From Primula veris (taxonomy: Eukaryota > Streptophyta > Magnoliopsida > Ericales > Primulaceae), in assembly GCA_963682055.1 (NCBI GenBank), contig OY821750.1, forward strand, positions 26,792,402-26,856,401: a stretch of DNA of 64,000 nucleotides, written 5' to 3'. Under the pieces are notes generated by a model that made no database searches, had not been told where the DNA came from, and was given only the letters and a program-made list of their open reading frames with translations. Position 1 is the stretch's first letter. Each line of letters begins with the position of its first letter. A program made the translations under genes and the position numbers. Positions 49,800 to 61,678 of this stretch are shown one piece after another.

Positions 49800-50600
49800 T
49801 TTTTAGTCATGAGCGTTCATACGATTACTATATAGGAGAGACCTAGTCTCTATCCATAGGCTCGGTTTAGCACGGACTCGTTCTACCTGTTGGAGCTTAT
49901 TAGATCATTTGGATATGGATGTCTGATTGGTGTATTGTCGGATTAGTTGAGTCTAGTTTAGGTTTCCATCTTATAGGTAATGGGCCGATGAATCAGTATG
50001 ACAGTTGTTTTTAGTTATGTGCGTTCATACGATCTTATATATTGGGAATAAACCTGTTCACTTTACATAGACTCAATTTAGCGTGGACTGCATATACTCT
50101 AATAGATTTTGTTAGATACGAGAGTGACTATGAATTATGCTACAAAGTCTTAGACCTGGTTATTTCAAAAGGTTCGTAGTTAGTAATCGATATTTGACAT
50201 ATGTCTTGTTTGGGTGGCACTTAGTTTAGAGGGATCAAGCTCTATAGGCTTGGTTAGCGTGTACATGGTCTTATCTTCTTTTTTTCTTGCTCAGATAAGA
50301 GGGACTGCTAGACCATCTCTCAGTTATGCTACAGAGGTTGAGGCATTGGTATTTCATGAGACTTTTGATGTTCAAATAGTTTCTTAATGTTTGACGAGAG
50401 ATTTTTTTGTATAAATCTCTGTTAGAGAGCTAGGACTGTTTGGTAAGCTTGAAAAGCGTGGACACGGCTCCATCCTAATGGAATATCCTAAATGGGGATG
50501 ACTAATTATGGGTTATACTACCGAGGTTTAGACCTGGATCATCATGTGCTTGACGGTTGGTCAACCCCTACTTGCGAGTTGTTGTTAGATGGACCCTGAT
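49800..50600 (+). repeat. four diverged ~195-bp tandem units
   Basis: A landmark like GGCTCGGTTTAGCACGGACT recurs in variants near 49859, 50067, 50247 and 50447. A second landmark like TTATGCTACAGAGGTT...TTGGTATTT recurs near 50136, 50325 and 50512. Order and spacing (about 180-210 bp) are preserved. Confidence 0.6.
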
Positions 50601-50681
50601 TGAGAGAGCTTGAGTTGATGGTGTCCTTTACTTGAACAGACTAATTTAGACATGATACAAATTAGGTTGTCTGCTTTATGA

Positions 50682-51689
50682 ATTACCAGGTTGATACTTT
50701 GGTAAATATTTGTAGGTGCGAGCATATTGTTGCCATGAATGTTTTCTTTATGTATTTCATTATATATCTGAGCCAGGTCCCAATTTCTTACTCTCCCCGT
50801 CTTAAAATAAGTGTCTTGTATTTTATTTTGGGACGTAACAAAATAAGTGTCCACTTTTATTTTGTAGTAAATTTTATCTTTTTTTATTTTGTAAAATATC
50901 TCTTTTTTGTAGTTAAATCATATCAAGTTTACAACTATAATTTCATATTATAAGTAAAAAATAGTTTTTGTTTGAAAATTTTGATTTTTTAATTTTTTTT
51001 TATTGAATTTGAAGTATTACCAGGTTGATACTTTGGTAAATATTTGTAAGTGCGAGCATGTTGTTGCCCCGAATGTTTTCTTTATGTCTTTCATTATATA
51101 TCTGAGCCAGGTCCCAATTTCTTACTCTCTCCGTCTTAAAATAAGTGTCTTGTATTTTATTTTGGGACGTAACAAAATAAGTGTCCACTTTCATTTTTTT
51201 AGTAAATTTTATCTTTTTTTATTTTGTAAAATATCACTTTTTTATAGTTAAATCATATCAAGTTTACAACTATAATTTCATATTATAAGTAAAAAATAGT
51301 TTTTGTTTGAAAATTTTGATTTTTTAATTTTTTTTTTTATTGGATTTGAAGTATTACCAGGTTGATATTTTGGTAAATATTTGTAGGTCCGAGCATATTG
51401 TTGCCCTGAATGTTTTCTTTATGTCTTTCATTATATATCTGAGCCAGGTCCCAATTTCTTACTCTTTCCGTCTTAAAATAAGTGTCTTGTATTTTATTTT
51501 GGGACGTAACAAAATAAGTGTCCACTTTTATTTTTTAGTAAATTTTATCTTTTTTTATTTTGTAAAATATATCTTTTTTGTAGTTAAATCATATAAAGTT
51601 TACAACTATAATCTCATATTATAAGTAAAAAAATAGTTTTTGTTTAAAAATTTTGATTTTAAAATTTTTTATTTTATTGAATTTGAAGT
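50682..51689 (+). repeat. three tandem ~335-bp units
   Basis: Units start at 50682, 51016 and 51353 with ATTACCAGGTTGATA and are about 95% alike. Each contains TCCGTCTTAAAATAAGTGTC and its inverted partner GACACTTATTTTGT (in reverse complement), a Stowaway-like end pair, so a MITE was probably amplified along with the unit. The short frames on both strands are by-products. Confidence 0.85.
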
Positions 51690-52120
51690 GAATTTAATTC
51701 AAATACTTAAATAGTACGGGTTTCGAAACAATACATCTATATTGGGAAGGGGGGAATATATGCTATGTTTTTCGTTCCTGGTTGAAAAAAAGAGAGGAGA
51801 TGTGGGTCCTGGAATTATATGCTTTCATTAAATAAAGAAAAAAGAAAACAATTTAAAGTAAGTTTTCGTTTCGTAAAGTCGTTATTTGCTTTCTCAGTTA
51901 CCAGTTAACATACATACTTTCATGTACTTGGTGTAGCTTTTGAAAAATCTATTTTACTGCAATATATTATAAAATCTAATTTGGGATGGAATGGTAGATG
52001 ATTCCCAAATGATTAATAAATGTCTTATGGATACATGCTTACTCTTACAAAAATCTTTAGTTAATTTGTGTGTGCCTCTGATTTAAGCCGTCACGAAATC
52101 AAAATTAGTTTTTTTTAGAA

Positions 52121-52485
52121 GGAAATATTATTATTTACTATACCAACCTATTGATAGTTAAGAATTTGCATACTCACATTACAAAATTAATAATTTACGT
52201 ACTCACCTTCAACACATCTATCAATCAACACACTTTAATTTATTTATGTTAACTTTTTAACCGATTTTTGGTCACGTGTGATCACGTGACCACTTTCAAT
52301 TATGATTTAAGGGTAAAACAAGCATAACACATGAGTAAAATTCGGTTAAAAAGTTAACATAAATCAACTAAAATATGTTGATTGATAGATATTTTATAGG
52401 TGAGTGTATAAATTGTTAATCTTATAAGATGGGTATGCAAATTCTTAACCACCAATAATTTGGTATACTAAACAATAATTATCCC
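52121..52485. mobile_element. Mutator-like foldback MITE, 365 bp
   Basis: Inverted arms of about 150 bp (52121-52275 and 52335-52485), for example GTTAACTTTTTAACCGA against TCGGTTAAAAAGTTAAC. Flanking 9-mers TTTTTAGAA (52112-52120) and TTTTTACAA (52486-52494) agree at 8 of 9 positions, and a 9-bp TSD is typical of Mutator elements. Non-coding. Confidence 0.75.
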
Positions 52486-52963
52486 TTTTTACAATTATTG
52501 TGGGCCCAAAGGTTAAAATCAGTAATTTTTCAATACATATTATATATCCTAAAAGTAGTCAATTTTAGCCTACTATTAATTTATCAGAGTTTAAGTAATA
52601 TTTTACTTCATTTGTTATGAAGTTTCTTTCATGCTTGTAGAATTCCCTTAATAAAACTTAAAAAGGATGCTTCATTGGCCCATTTTGTAATTTCCACATT
52701 AAAAAAGAAATCATGGTTCTAATAAACAATATAGAAGTTTCAACATTACTTTACAAAGTATTGTGTACAACTTATTTATGAAACATATCAAAAAGTACTG
52801 TTAATTATCAGTTGGATACGTGGTTGGTCTTAAATATTCTATAATCCCAAGAGGCAATTCTTAGTATGCTGTCGCCGTTATTGACTCCATAAAAAAAAAA
52901 AGTAACTTCATACATCGTCAACCATAACATTTAATTTGTTCCTAACTTACACAACTAGCTTAT

Positions 52964-53082
52964 AGTTTTTCTTTTTTAATCAACTCGCACTATAAAAAAA
53001 AAAGTCAGATCGCAGATGGAAACAAGTTTTTCTTTTTTAATCAACTGGCACTATAAAAAAAAGTCAGATCGCAGATGGAAAC
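52964..53082 (+). repeat. ~60-bp tandem duplication including a MITE end
   Basis: Two adjacent copies of AGTTTTTCTTTTTTAATCAA through GTCAGATCGCAGATGGAAAC. The second copy leads into the complete CACTA-like MITE, the first carries only its left end. Confidence 0.8.
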
Positions 53083-53197
53083 AGTGACAGATTTTGCTTT
53101 TTAACGCTCTAATCGGGGACGGAATTTTGTTTTAATGACATATTTGGTCATTTAGTGACAGATTTACCGTTCCCAATTGATATTTTTTTTTATAGTG
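53049..53197. mobile_element. CACTA-like MITE, 149 bp
   Basis: Termini CACTATAAAAAAA and its reverse complement TTTTTTTATAGTG, with a perfect 3-bp TSD TGG (53046-53048 and 53198-53200). The interior repeats the motif AGTGACAGATTT. Confidence 0.8.
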
Positions 53198-53485
53198 TGG
53201 CTTATACGATATGGTTACAGTATCATACGTGGGTTAATTATTATTATATATTTTGGGATCTTAACATACAAATATGGTTACTTATTATATGGTTAATTTA
53301 TGCATTGGTATTTTGGAGTTAAAAGATAAAATATGGTTATTTGACCCATTGTTATTTTGGGATCAGTATCCACATCTCTATTCCTAAAACACTTGATTTT
53401 CTTAAATTTGTAAAGTTTCATAAAAAAAAAAAGACATTTACCATTCAGGTTACTTCAAAATTAATTTTAGTTAAAAATGTCCATG

Positions 53486-53560
53486 CACTATAAGAAAATA
53501 TTGGAATAGCAACATTTTACATTTTGAAAATTGTTAATAACCCGACATTTTGTTGTAGTG
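53486..53560. mobile_element. very small CACTA-like MITE, 75 bp
   Basis: Starts CACTATAAGAAAATA, ends TTTTGTTGTAGTG, with a perfect 3-bp TSD ATG (53483-53485 and 53561-53563). The size is near the minimum for a transposable unit. Confidence 0.7.
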
Positions 53561-53890
53561 ATGTCTATTCAAAACAAAATTATTAAATTATTCTATTTTT
53601 TACATTTTGTTTTCGCTCCAACCACACAAAACTAATAATTTAATCTTATCTCTGTATGTATATCATAGTATATATATATATATGAAAAGGTAATAATAGA
53701 TAATTGTAATAATGTAATGGATTAAAATTATAAAACGTTTATTTTTCAATTCATAGACGAGGAAAATGGTGAGTAAGTTGATACAGTTGCAGCGTTGCTC
53801 GATCTTAAAGATACAAAATGGTTGAAGTAACCATAAATACGAATGAAGTACCAGATAAAATATTGTTACTAATAACCCCAATGTTATTAT

Positions 53891-55344
53891 TGTTGTTTTT
53901 AGTGTACGTAAAAGCAATAATTAAAAGTGAAATGACTGAAAAAAATAATAATTTATTTCTATAATGGAATATCACTCTATTACAAAATTCCGATACTTGC
54001 ATAATGTAAATGCAATTAAATAAAATTCCAAACAGAATAATATAAATTATTAAACTGCTGGACTGGCTTGTAATTAAACGAAACTGTCAGACAGAATAGT
54101 ATAAAACTAAACTGCTGGACTGTTTCTGTAAATAAAAGAAATTACATAACTGAAATGAAACTATTCTAATTCCAAAATTAAATTACATAATTGAAACATT
54201 ACTTTAAATAAATTACAGAAAAGTAAAAGCAGAATTTAAATGTTACAGCTAATGACAGGAAATTGAAATACTGAAATTAAATTACATAAATGAAATAAAA
54301 TAAAAAAGATAGGAAAAAATAGATGAGGCGACTGTTAAACAGTCTGCTCTTAACCGATATTCGTCCAACCATCTTTGGTTTCTGGTTGCGTTGGCGTTTC
54401 GATCCCAATGTACAACGTCTCAGATGACTCACCGGAAACTAGCGATGAGTCAAGGTCGAGATGTTAGTGACTAAAAGGTAATGCTGGATTTTAGAGAGAT
54501 GATATATTTTGCTGTTTGTATTTCAGAATGTTGTGTTTCTGATGTGGGGGGTGTTGCCTATATATAGGCTCAGCTGAGTATCTCAGCATTAAGTCATACT
54601 TAATACTGTCAGTTTTCGAATTTCGAACTTCAGGACCACTCCTGTTATTTATACAAAACTCTTTTTTAGAGAACTGTTGGTGGATGAATCTCTCTCACTA
54701 AAATGTAATGTTGATGTGTACTCTTTTTTAGAGAAGAGTTAGTGGGTGAATCTCTCTCACTAAAATGTAATGTTGATGTGTGGGGCTGCCTATATATAGG
54801 CCAAGTTGAGAATCTCAGCATTAAGTCACACTTAACTTCTTTTCTGTGAATCTCAGGCATTAAGTCACACTTAACTTCTTTTCTGTCTTGGACCCCAAGA
54901 GACCCTAGATATTTCCTAAGTCCCAAGTTCCAAGGGACGCTCCCCGAGTCTCGAGCGCACGCGTGTGTGGTACATAGTTAATACACACATGTGTATGTGG
55001 ACACACAACTTAATAACCACATGGAATAACTTTGTATATATATTGTAAAAATGACTCTTTATTTTTCAATGTGGGACAATTGCCAATGAGTTATCTTCAT
55101 TAAAACTATTTTTCAGCATTAAAATATTTACTCTTTCTCAACCCAAATCTTTGACGTCAATTTCCCTTCACTCGCATTATCCGAATAGGTCATGCGACAT
55201 ACCGTTACGAACTTTGTCATACCATCTAATCAATCGTCTTGAGTATGGTGTTAAAAGACAACGGCTGTCCATTGAAATCTTGACTCAAAAATGGTTTTGT
55301 GACCATTCGGAAAAAAAATCATGTTTTACATGGTTTTTCCAACA
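53891..55344 (-). mobile_element. solo LTR of the E1 family with TSD ATTAT
   Basis: 1454 bp, TGTTGT...CCAACA, flanked by perfect ATTAT (53886-53890 and 55345-55349). It retains the CTTAACCGATATTCG box (about 54350-54364) and a GACTGTT/AACAGTC hairpin. The core promoter region is duplicated: CCTATATATAGG at 54557-54568 and 54789-54800, with ~60-bp and ~36-bp tandem duplications around them (54660-54885). Confidence 0.92.
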
Positions 55345-55349
55345 ATTAT

Positions 55350-58203
55350 CAGCTGCAAGATCAAAAACCTTTCTTATAACATATTTTAAAGGTTCTCATT
55401 TATAAGATTGTACCTCTTTCATTTAAATTTTGGTTTTTATAGGTTAAGAAATAACAACGAAAGAACGCGATTTAGTAGGTGGAGAAACAAGTTTTTCATC
55501 AACCAATTTTTTTTTCCTATATCAGTTGTTTTATCTCGTTCGAGAGAGGTATCCGCAACATCCGCCATTCAGACAGCGCCTAGGTTTAATATTCGCCCTA
55601 GAAAGATAGAATAGAGTTACAAGTCTCCTCCTATGTTTTTTGTATTTTCTATTGATTTTAGCCTTTAACAAATTTGTACCTAGTACATTATCTTAAATAA
55701 CTCAACATGTTCCTGGTAAGAAAATAAGAACAACAAAAAACAGTGTTTATTGTTAGTGGGTGAAGGAAACACACCAGAAATGCAGGGTGAAAGTTACGTA
55801 TATGATTATCATTATAAATCAACTCATGCGTGAACCAAAACATGGAAATTAATATAATTGAAATTAATATTGTTAAAATTTTGAAAATTCAGGGTTGGCC
55901 CCAGGTAAAACAAAACACATCACATCATAAAAGACCTCTACCAGGGACAGAGACATAATTAACCTTCAAGGGTTGCGAGATTTATCGCTTTTAAATTATT
56001 TTAAAATTTTCCTATAAAAAAACTGATAATTTTGTAAATTGTGGAGGTGCGAGTGCACCACTGTAGCTCCGTCACTGAGGTCTACAGAAAAATCTAAAAA
56101 ATAGTAAATCAAAAATATTTGGGCGGCTAGCTAGTGAAGCCCTAAAAAATAGTAGCGACTTCTAAGAACTTGCCCTCTTAGTCATGTACAAATTAATTAA
56201 ATGAGATCACTATATATGTTATACCAAAAATATTGTATTATCTCCCTAAATATGTCGGAAACCTCTATTTAATTACCATTTTCTCCAGTTTGAAATGTTG
56301 CGCCGCCTTCAAAGTTGTAGGGTAAAAATGTTCATTCCTGACTAAGGTCCCATGAATATTTGGGGCCGCCAATGATACTACAAAATCTAAGTTATATATA
56401 AAGTTGTCCAAATTTAAACCTTTCGGAATTCATCACACTATGTACTTACCAAAAGATCATTAGGAAGTATGTTATGCACAGAGCACTCTCATAAACTACT
56501 AACATTAAGACAATTCTTTTCAAGTATTGAGAAATTGTCACCTATTTGACAGTTTTAGGATTTTAGCACCACATCCCCGTGAAAATTTCATCACCTATTT
56601 ATCACCCTAAAAATTCTTTAAAAAGAAATCACCAATGGGCCGGTCACTTGCCAGTCTGTCGCATGTCGCCATATAAGATAAATGACTGATATGACTCGAA
56701 TCAATGCCAAAATGTGTGTTTTTCCTATATCATAGATCACAACGCAATTCTAGAATCTCTCTCGTACACATTCTCTTTTGTTCTAACCCAGTGATTACTG
56801 ATGTGATCAATCTTATTACAATTACGAAAATGAGAACTGAATAACATTTTGAAAATAACGTTAATAAACTCCCGTAACCCATTGTAGGGTGCATTTCTAT
56901 AAAACTCCTTTCAATTAATTGAAATTATTTGGCTCATGAACAGTTAAAACCAAGGTTAGCTATAATCATAATATAAATTCAAAATCTCCTATCTCCAAAC
57001 TGGAGATATATGGAGTATATATTTGGCTTCAGATCACAACATGTGAAGAGAATTCCATCAGCAGTTCACCTAAAATTATTTAATAATTTTGTAACTAAAT
57101 CCCACATATCCAACCAAAACTTGGGAAGTAAATTGAAATAAATGTAGTTTAAGATTTAAAAATGATTAGTCCCGTGCCGACAAAGCTTCTTACAGAGTTT
57201 AATCACAACGCTGTTAAAAAAAAAAAAAAAAAACAATTTGACGCACGTTTCATATATTGGCCATATTCAATTAACCTTGAATTTATAGCAAGAAGTCTTT
57301 TTCAGAAAAATATAAACAACTTTGGTGTTCAATTGAAAAATTCACACGTTGATTGTTGATTTAAAAAAGTCAAGGCCAAAAGAAGTAAATTTCAAAGGTT
57401 ATATATACTTCTTTTTTGTGGAACATTTAGGAATTAAGTTTGTGCTATATATTCCAACATCCATTCCGTAATAAATTAGTTGAAGATATTATTCTATAAA
57501 GAGGCTCTTTTCTTAAATGAACAATATTCCTTTAATGACGGGGGTTTGATACATAGACTAGACCAGGGGAGAGTACAAATAAGTCAATACTGATGATAAC
57601 GGGACATACAACGTCTAAAACATCGAAAATAAATGAAGGTACAAACGTACACAATCACGGAACCATTAATTTTAAATGGGAGTAACGGTCGATTTATATA
57701 TAAATTTTTTGAACCCTATTTAAGTATTTTTGTTTTTCGTAATATGGAAGGGGATGCTAAATTTTGAAGATTTTTATCAAAATACACAGACAATATTTAC
57801 TTTTTCATTAGTAGAATAATTCAACATTAACTATTTAACAAAAAAATCATTAATATAACAAAATATTATATTATCCAGTAATATTTTTGTCAAAACGATA
57901 ACTATAAAATTTGTGAGAAATAAATTTAAGTGCATTTTCGTGCATTTTTGGTGCTTTCTTTGAATCAAATTCTTCTTTGATCATATGATATTAAATTAAG
58001 GGCTTTTGTTTATATTACTTTTTTAAAAAGAGGTAATAAATTATGCAAATTAATTCATCTTTATAATTTTTTTAAAAGATAATATTTTTTAAAACATATT
58101 ACGATAACAATGCTTTTTAAAAATAATAATAACATGAAAAAAATCGTGCTCTTTCACTTATACATGTGTTGATATTTTTTACTAACAGTTATTTACACAT
58201 TTT
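55350..58203. other. intergenic DNA, no gene seen
   Basis: AT-rich with a small hAT-like MITE (55942-56077) and a poly-A run (57215-57232). None of the short frames has supporting features. Confidence 0.4.
55942..56077. mobile_element. small hAT-like MITE, 136 bp
   Basis: Termini CAGGGACAGAGAC and, in reverse complement, CAGTGACGGAGCT. Flanking 8-mers ACCTCTAC (55934-55941) and AGGTCTAC (56078-56085) agree at 6 of 8 positions. Confidence 0.5.
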
Positions 58204-58452
58204 TTACACATCGTGAGGCCCGGTGTGATTTCTAAAGTCAGGAAGTCCGATACGATTGCACCTATTGCACCGGGTGATCAGGGTCATCCTGAATGCCACG
58301 TGGAAAACATTACCACTAGAAGAATATAAAAATAATTTAATCCCCCGCATAGTTTTTTCCTGAGCATATATACATGAATTCTGTGATAAAGAGAGGTAAG
58401 CAAGAGTGACACAACAAACAATAAGAAGAAAATATACTTTAAATTTTAACAT
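58204..58452 (-). CDS. possible small secreted peptide precursor, 82 aa
   Basis: From the Met at 58452 the frame gives 82 residues. The N-terminus, MLKFKVYFLLIVCCVTLAYL, is a convincing signal-peptide-like hydrophobic stretch. The rest is short and polar, with CNRCNR and a His/Pro-containing end (GPHDV). I cannot place it in a known signalling-peptide family. The CNRCNR segment is encoded by a GGTGCAATAGGTGCAAT repeat that also appears in the mosaic repeats near 58900. This may be a chance frame. Confidence 0.25.
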   Translation of the reverse strand: MLKFKVYFLLIVCCVTLAYLSLSQNSCIYAQEKTMRGIKLFLYSSSGNVFHVAFRMTLITRCNRCNRIGLPDFRNHTGPHDV

Positions 58453-58689
58453 GGGATTTATTGTCAAAATCCCGTCGGGTTTGTGGAAGGTTTGAAAAGT
58501 GTACACATAGTCGATTCTATAGTCAGTAGTCTGATAAACTTTCTAATTAAATACTTACATGATATATGAATCAAGATACTTGAGTGAAAATATTTCTTTT
58601 TTCTTGATAATTTTATTTTTCCATGTTAAATTAAAAGACCACCGTACCCGGCCAAAAGCCATCAAACTGAGCTACAACTATTAGCAATT

Positions 58690-59045
58690 AAAGACCATTA
58701 ATTAAGAGTAGCCAAATGTTATCATATATTGTTCGCACAGGTTATCAATTATATAATTGAATTTGTTCGGACAGGTTATAATTATATGATCAAACTGGCT
58801 GATATTATAACATGTCCGAACAATTTCAATTATAACCTATTATAACCTATTATAATCACTCCACCTATTATAACCTATTGCACCTATTTGGCTAACATTT
58901 GGCTAACATTTTGCACCTATTGCACCGGCTGATGAATTATATGATAACCTATTGCACCTATTAGCAATTTTGTTCGGACAGGTTATTATATATTGATAGC
59001 CAAATGTTAGCCTATGCCCCCTGGGCAGATTAATTAAGAGTATAG
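58690..59045. repeat. mosaic of short direct and inverted repeats
   Basis: Motifs such as GTTCGGACAGGTTAT, TATAACCTATTGCACCTATT, GGCTAACATTTGGC and AGCCAAATGTTA recur in both orientations, and both edges share TTAATTAAGAGTA. One motif, GCACCTATTGCACCGG, recurs near 58258. It looks like repeated template switching rather than a standard element. Confidence 0.6.
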
Positions 59046-59582
59046 TTACAATTCATTACATGCTCATAATTATTCACTTCGTATCAATTTATATGTTATA
59101 TACGAAATCACGTGCAATTTTGACCGGTTTTAAATATGTAACTAAATTTCCAAAATGAAAATTAATATTTTTTTTTTACATAGTTTAAATGTTAAACTAT
59201 ATGATAGAATTATTTTTTTTAAATTATTTCGGCAATTTAATTATATATTCAAACCCGATCAAAATTGCATTTCACATGTTACATATAAATCGATATGGAT
59301 TGAGTAATAATTAGCAATTCCAATGCTTCAGAATTATTATCCCAAAATTGTATCATTTGATGCTCCTTAATTTAAGCGTTTATGTTTGGTATTAATCAAT
59401 TATAGCATTAATTACATTAAAGACAAATCATTACAAATTGAACTGAAAACATAAAAAATACTGAAATCTTATTTTGTATGTAAATATATTCCGATTTTTT
59501 TTAAAATATTTACAATATTGATTATTACTTACAATTTTATCTAATCTATGGAACCTGTCTAGAAAAGCAAAGTGGTCAATAC

Positions 59583-61025
59583 TGTTGGTTTTGATACTAT
59601 TTCGAATACAATAAATGAAAGGACAATAAAATAAATAATACATGAACGCAATGGAAATAAACAATTTTATTTCTCACAATTGGAATATAAATTACAATTC
59701 CTGACTCAACAAATAAATAAAACTGCTGGACTGTAATAAAGAAACTGCCGGACTGTTATAAAGAAACTGCCGGACTGTTATAAAGAAACTGTCGGACTGG
59801 TTTAACAAAGAAACTGCCGGACTGGTTTTACAGAAACTGCCGGACTGGTTTTAACAAACTGCCGGACTGGTTTTAACCAATAAAAAACTGCCGGACTGTT
59901 TTTGACAAATAAAAAACTGCCCGGACTGTTATTAAAAAAAGCTGCCCGGACTGTTATGTAAATACTGGAAATTAAATTACAGGAAAGTAAATTACAGAAT
60001 AGGAAAGACTGAAATGTAAATTACAGAAACTAAAGGTACTGGAAAGTAAATACAAAAAGAAAACAGTACTGAAATTAAATGGACAGAATAATAAAGGACT
60101 GAAAATTAAATAACAGAAATTAAAAGAAGAGGCAACTGCTGAGCAGTTTCCCTTAAACAATATTTCCCGAACCACCTTTAAAGGTTTCTGGTTTCGGAAC
60201 TTTGTTCCCAAGGTACAACTTCTATCTCAGAGTGGCTCGTATGGAAACCGGCACCGAACCACAGATCGAGCTGTTGGTGGTGCGGTTCTCTCTCTCTATA
60301 TGATGCTTATGCTGTGTTGTGTGTTCTGGTGTATTTGAATGAGAGGGGGAGGGCTGCCTTTTATAGGCTCTACTGAAACCGCAGCCATAAATATAGGTCA
60401 TCAATTATGAGAGTTACACCCCCAGAATCCGCTCACTTTAATTCTGAAACCGCAGCAATCAATTCCATTTATTGCTGGCGTTTCTCTTGCTGGAAACTCT
60501 AGGGACTGCTTTTGTAATTTATACAAAACTCCCTATTCGGGTTTGGACCCGAGACCCGAGACCCGAGACCGAGACATTCCCCAAATCCCAAGCCCGTGGC
60601 CGTGCCCGTGCCCGTGCCCGAGACCCGAGACCCGAGCGAGCACGCGTGTGTGGTACACACTAATACTCTTAGGTGTATGTGGACATGTTAGTTTAATAAC
60701 TACATGGGTTGGTATGGTATATATATTGTAAGATTAACTCTTAATCTTTCAATATGGGATTATTCTAAATGGTTTTCTCATTAACCATTTCGTTTTCCAG
60801 ATTTTCCAGATTTGAGCTTCCGAGGTACCAACTTTGAAGCCACTTTGTATTCACACTCATTCTCCGAATAGGTCATGTGATATACCGTTACGAAGCTCGT
60901 CACACGGGCTACTCAACCACGTTGAGTACGGTATAAACAACTCAGCGCTGTTACACGAAATAATGACTCGAAGTTGGTCCAGTGACCATTCAGAAACACC
61001 CATGTTTTCACATGTTTTTCCAACA
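59583..61025 (-). mobile_element. solo LTR of the E1 family with TSD AATAC
   Basis: 1443 bp, TGTTGG...CCAACA, flanked by perfect AATAC (59578-59582 and 61026-61030). Near one end is an expanded minisatellite of AAACTGCCGGACTG units (59718-59955). The PBS-complementary box appears as AATATTGTTTAAG in element sense, with the hairpin AACTGC/GCAGTT beside it. The U3 array consists of CCCGAGA and CCCGTGC units (about 60545-60640). Confidence 0.92.
59718..59955 (+). repeat. minisatellite of AAACTGCCGGACTG units inside an LTR
   Basis: About ten copies of a 20-28-bp unit with the constant core CTGCCGGACTG and variable A/T spacers. The other LTRs of the family carry only one to three such cores. Confidence 0.85.
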
Positions 61026-61030
61026 AATAC

Positions 61031-61678
61031 AACTTAAAAAAAGATTGATCACAATTCCCATAATAAATGTAAATAATTCTTACATTTATTTCCTGTGTAA
61101 GTTATTAAAACATGGTAATTTTTTGTTTTATTAATAAAGCACTAGTTCATTTTTTTAATTTTATCATTATATTTAATTTCTTACGGTAGGTGAATAAATG
61201 GTAAGTGTGTGAATAAAATTAAAAATATACGTTTTGCCATAAATTATGTCATGTAGAATGGGAATGTTATTAAATGATATGCAGTACTTGTCTCTTCTTC
61301 AATTCGAAGTTTCTATCCTGGGTTACTATAATATAGTATATTCCATGTCAAATTTATGTAACAACTACAAACTTATGGTATATACTTTTGAGTAGTTGTC
61401 GTTTGGTATAATGCCTAGAGTCGCACATTTGAAGGGAAAGAATTGTCTATGGTTGTTTCGTTGCAGTTCTTGACCCTTTTTTTGAATTAATATTGAATTT
61501 ATGCACTGCATTAATTAAGTTGGGTAAGCTTGGAATGTTTTTTCTTTTCGGGTTTTCCCCTTATATACTTATATAGGTCTCTAACCTAAATATTTCTAAG
61601 TTATAACTTATAATTAGTTGTATGATCTATTTTTTTAGACTGAAATAAACCAATTTGTTAAATACTGTATTCTAGCAA
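61031..61678. other. AT-rich intergenic DNA, no gene seen
   Basis: No repeat with defined ends and no plausible reading frame. Confidence 0.4.

Noticed and set aside
50585..51624. Similar 62-94-codon frames on both strands of the tandem units
   Set aside because: They recur only because the 335-bp unit is repeated, and lack any protein-like conservation.
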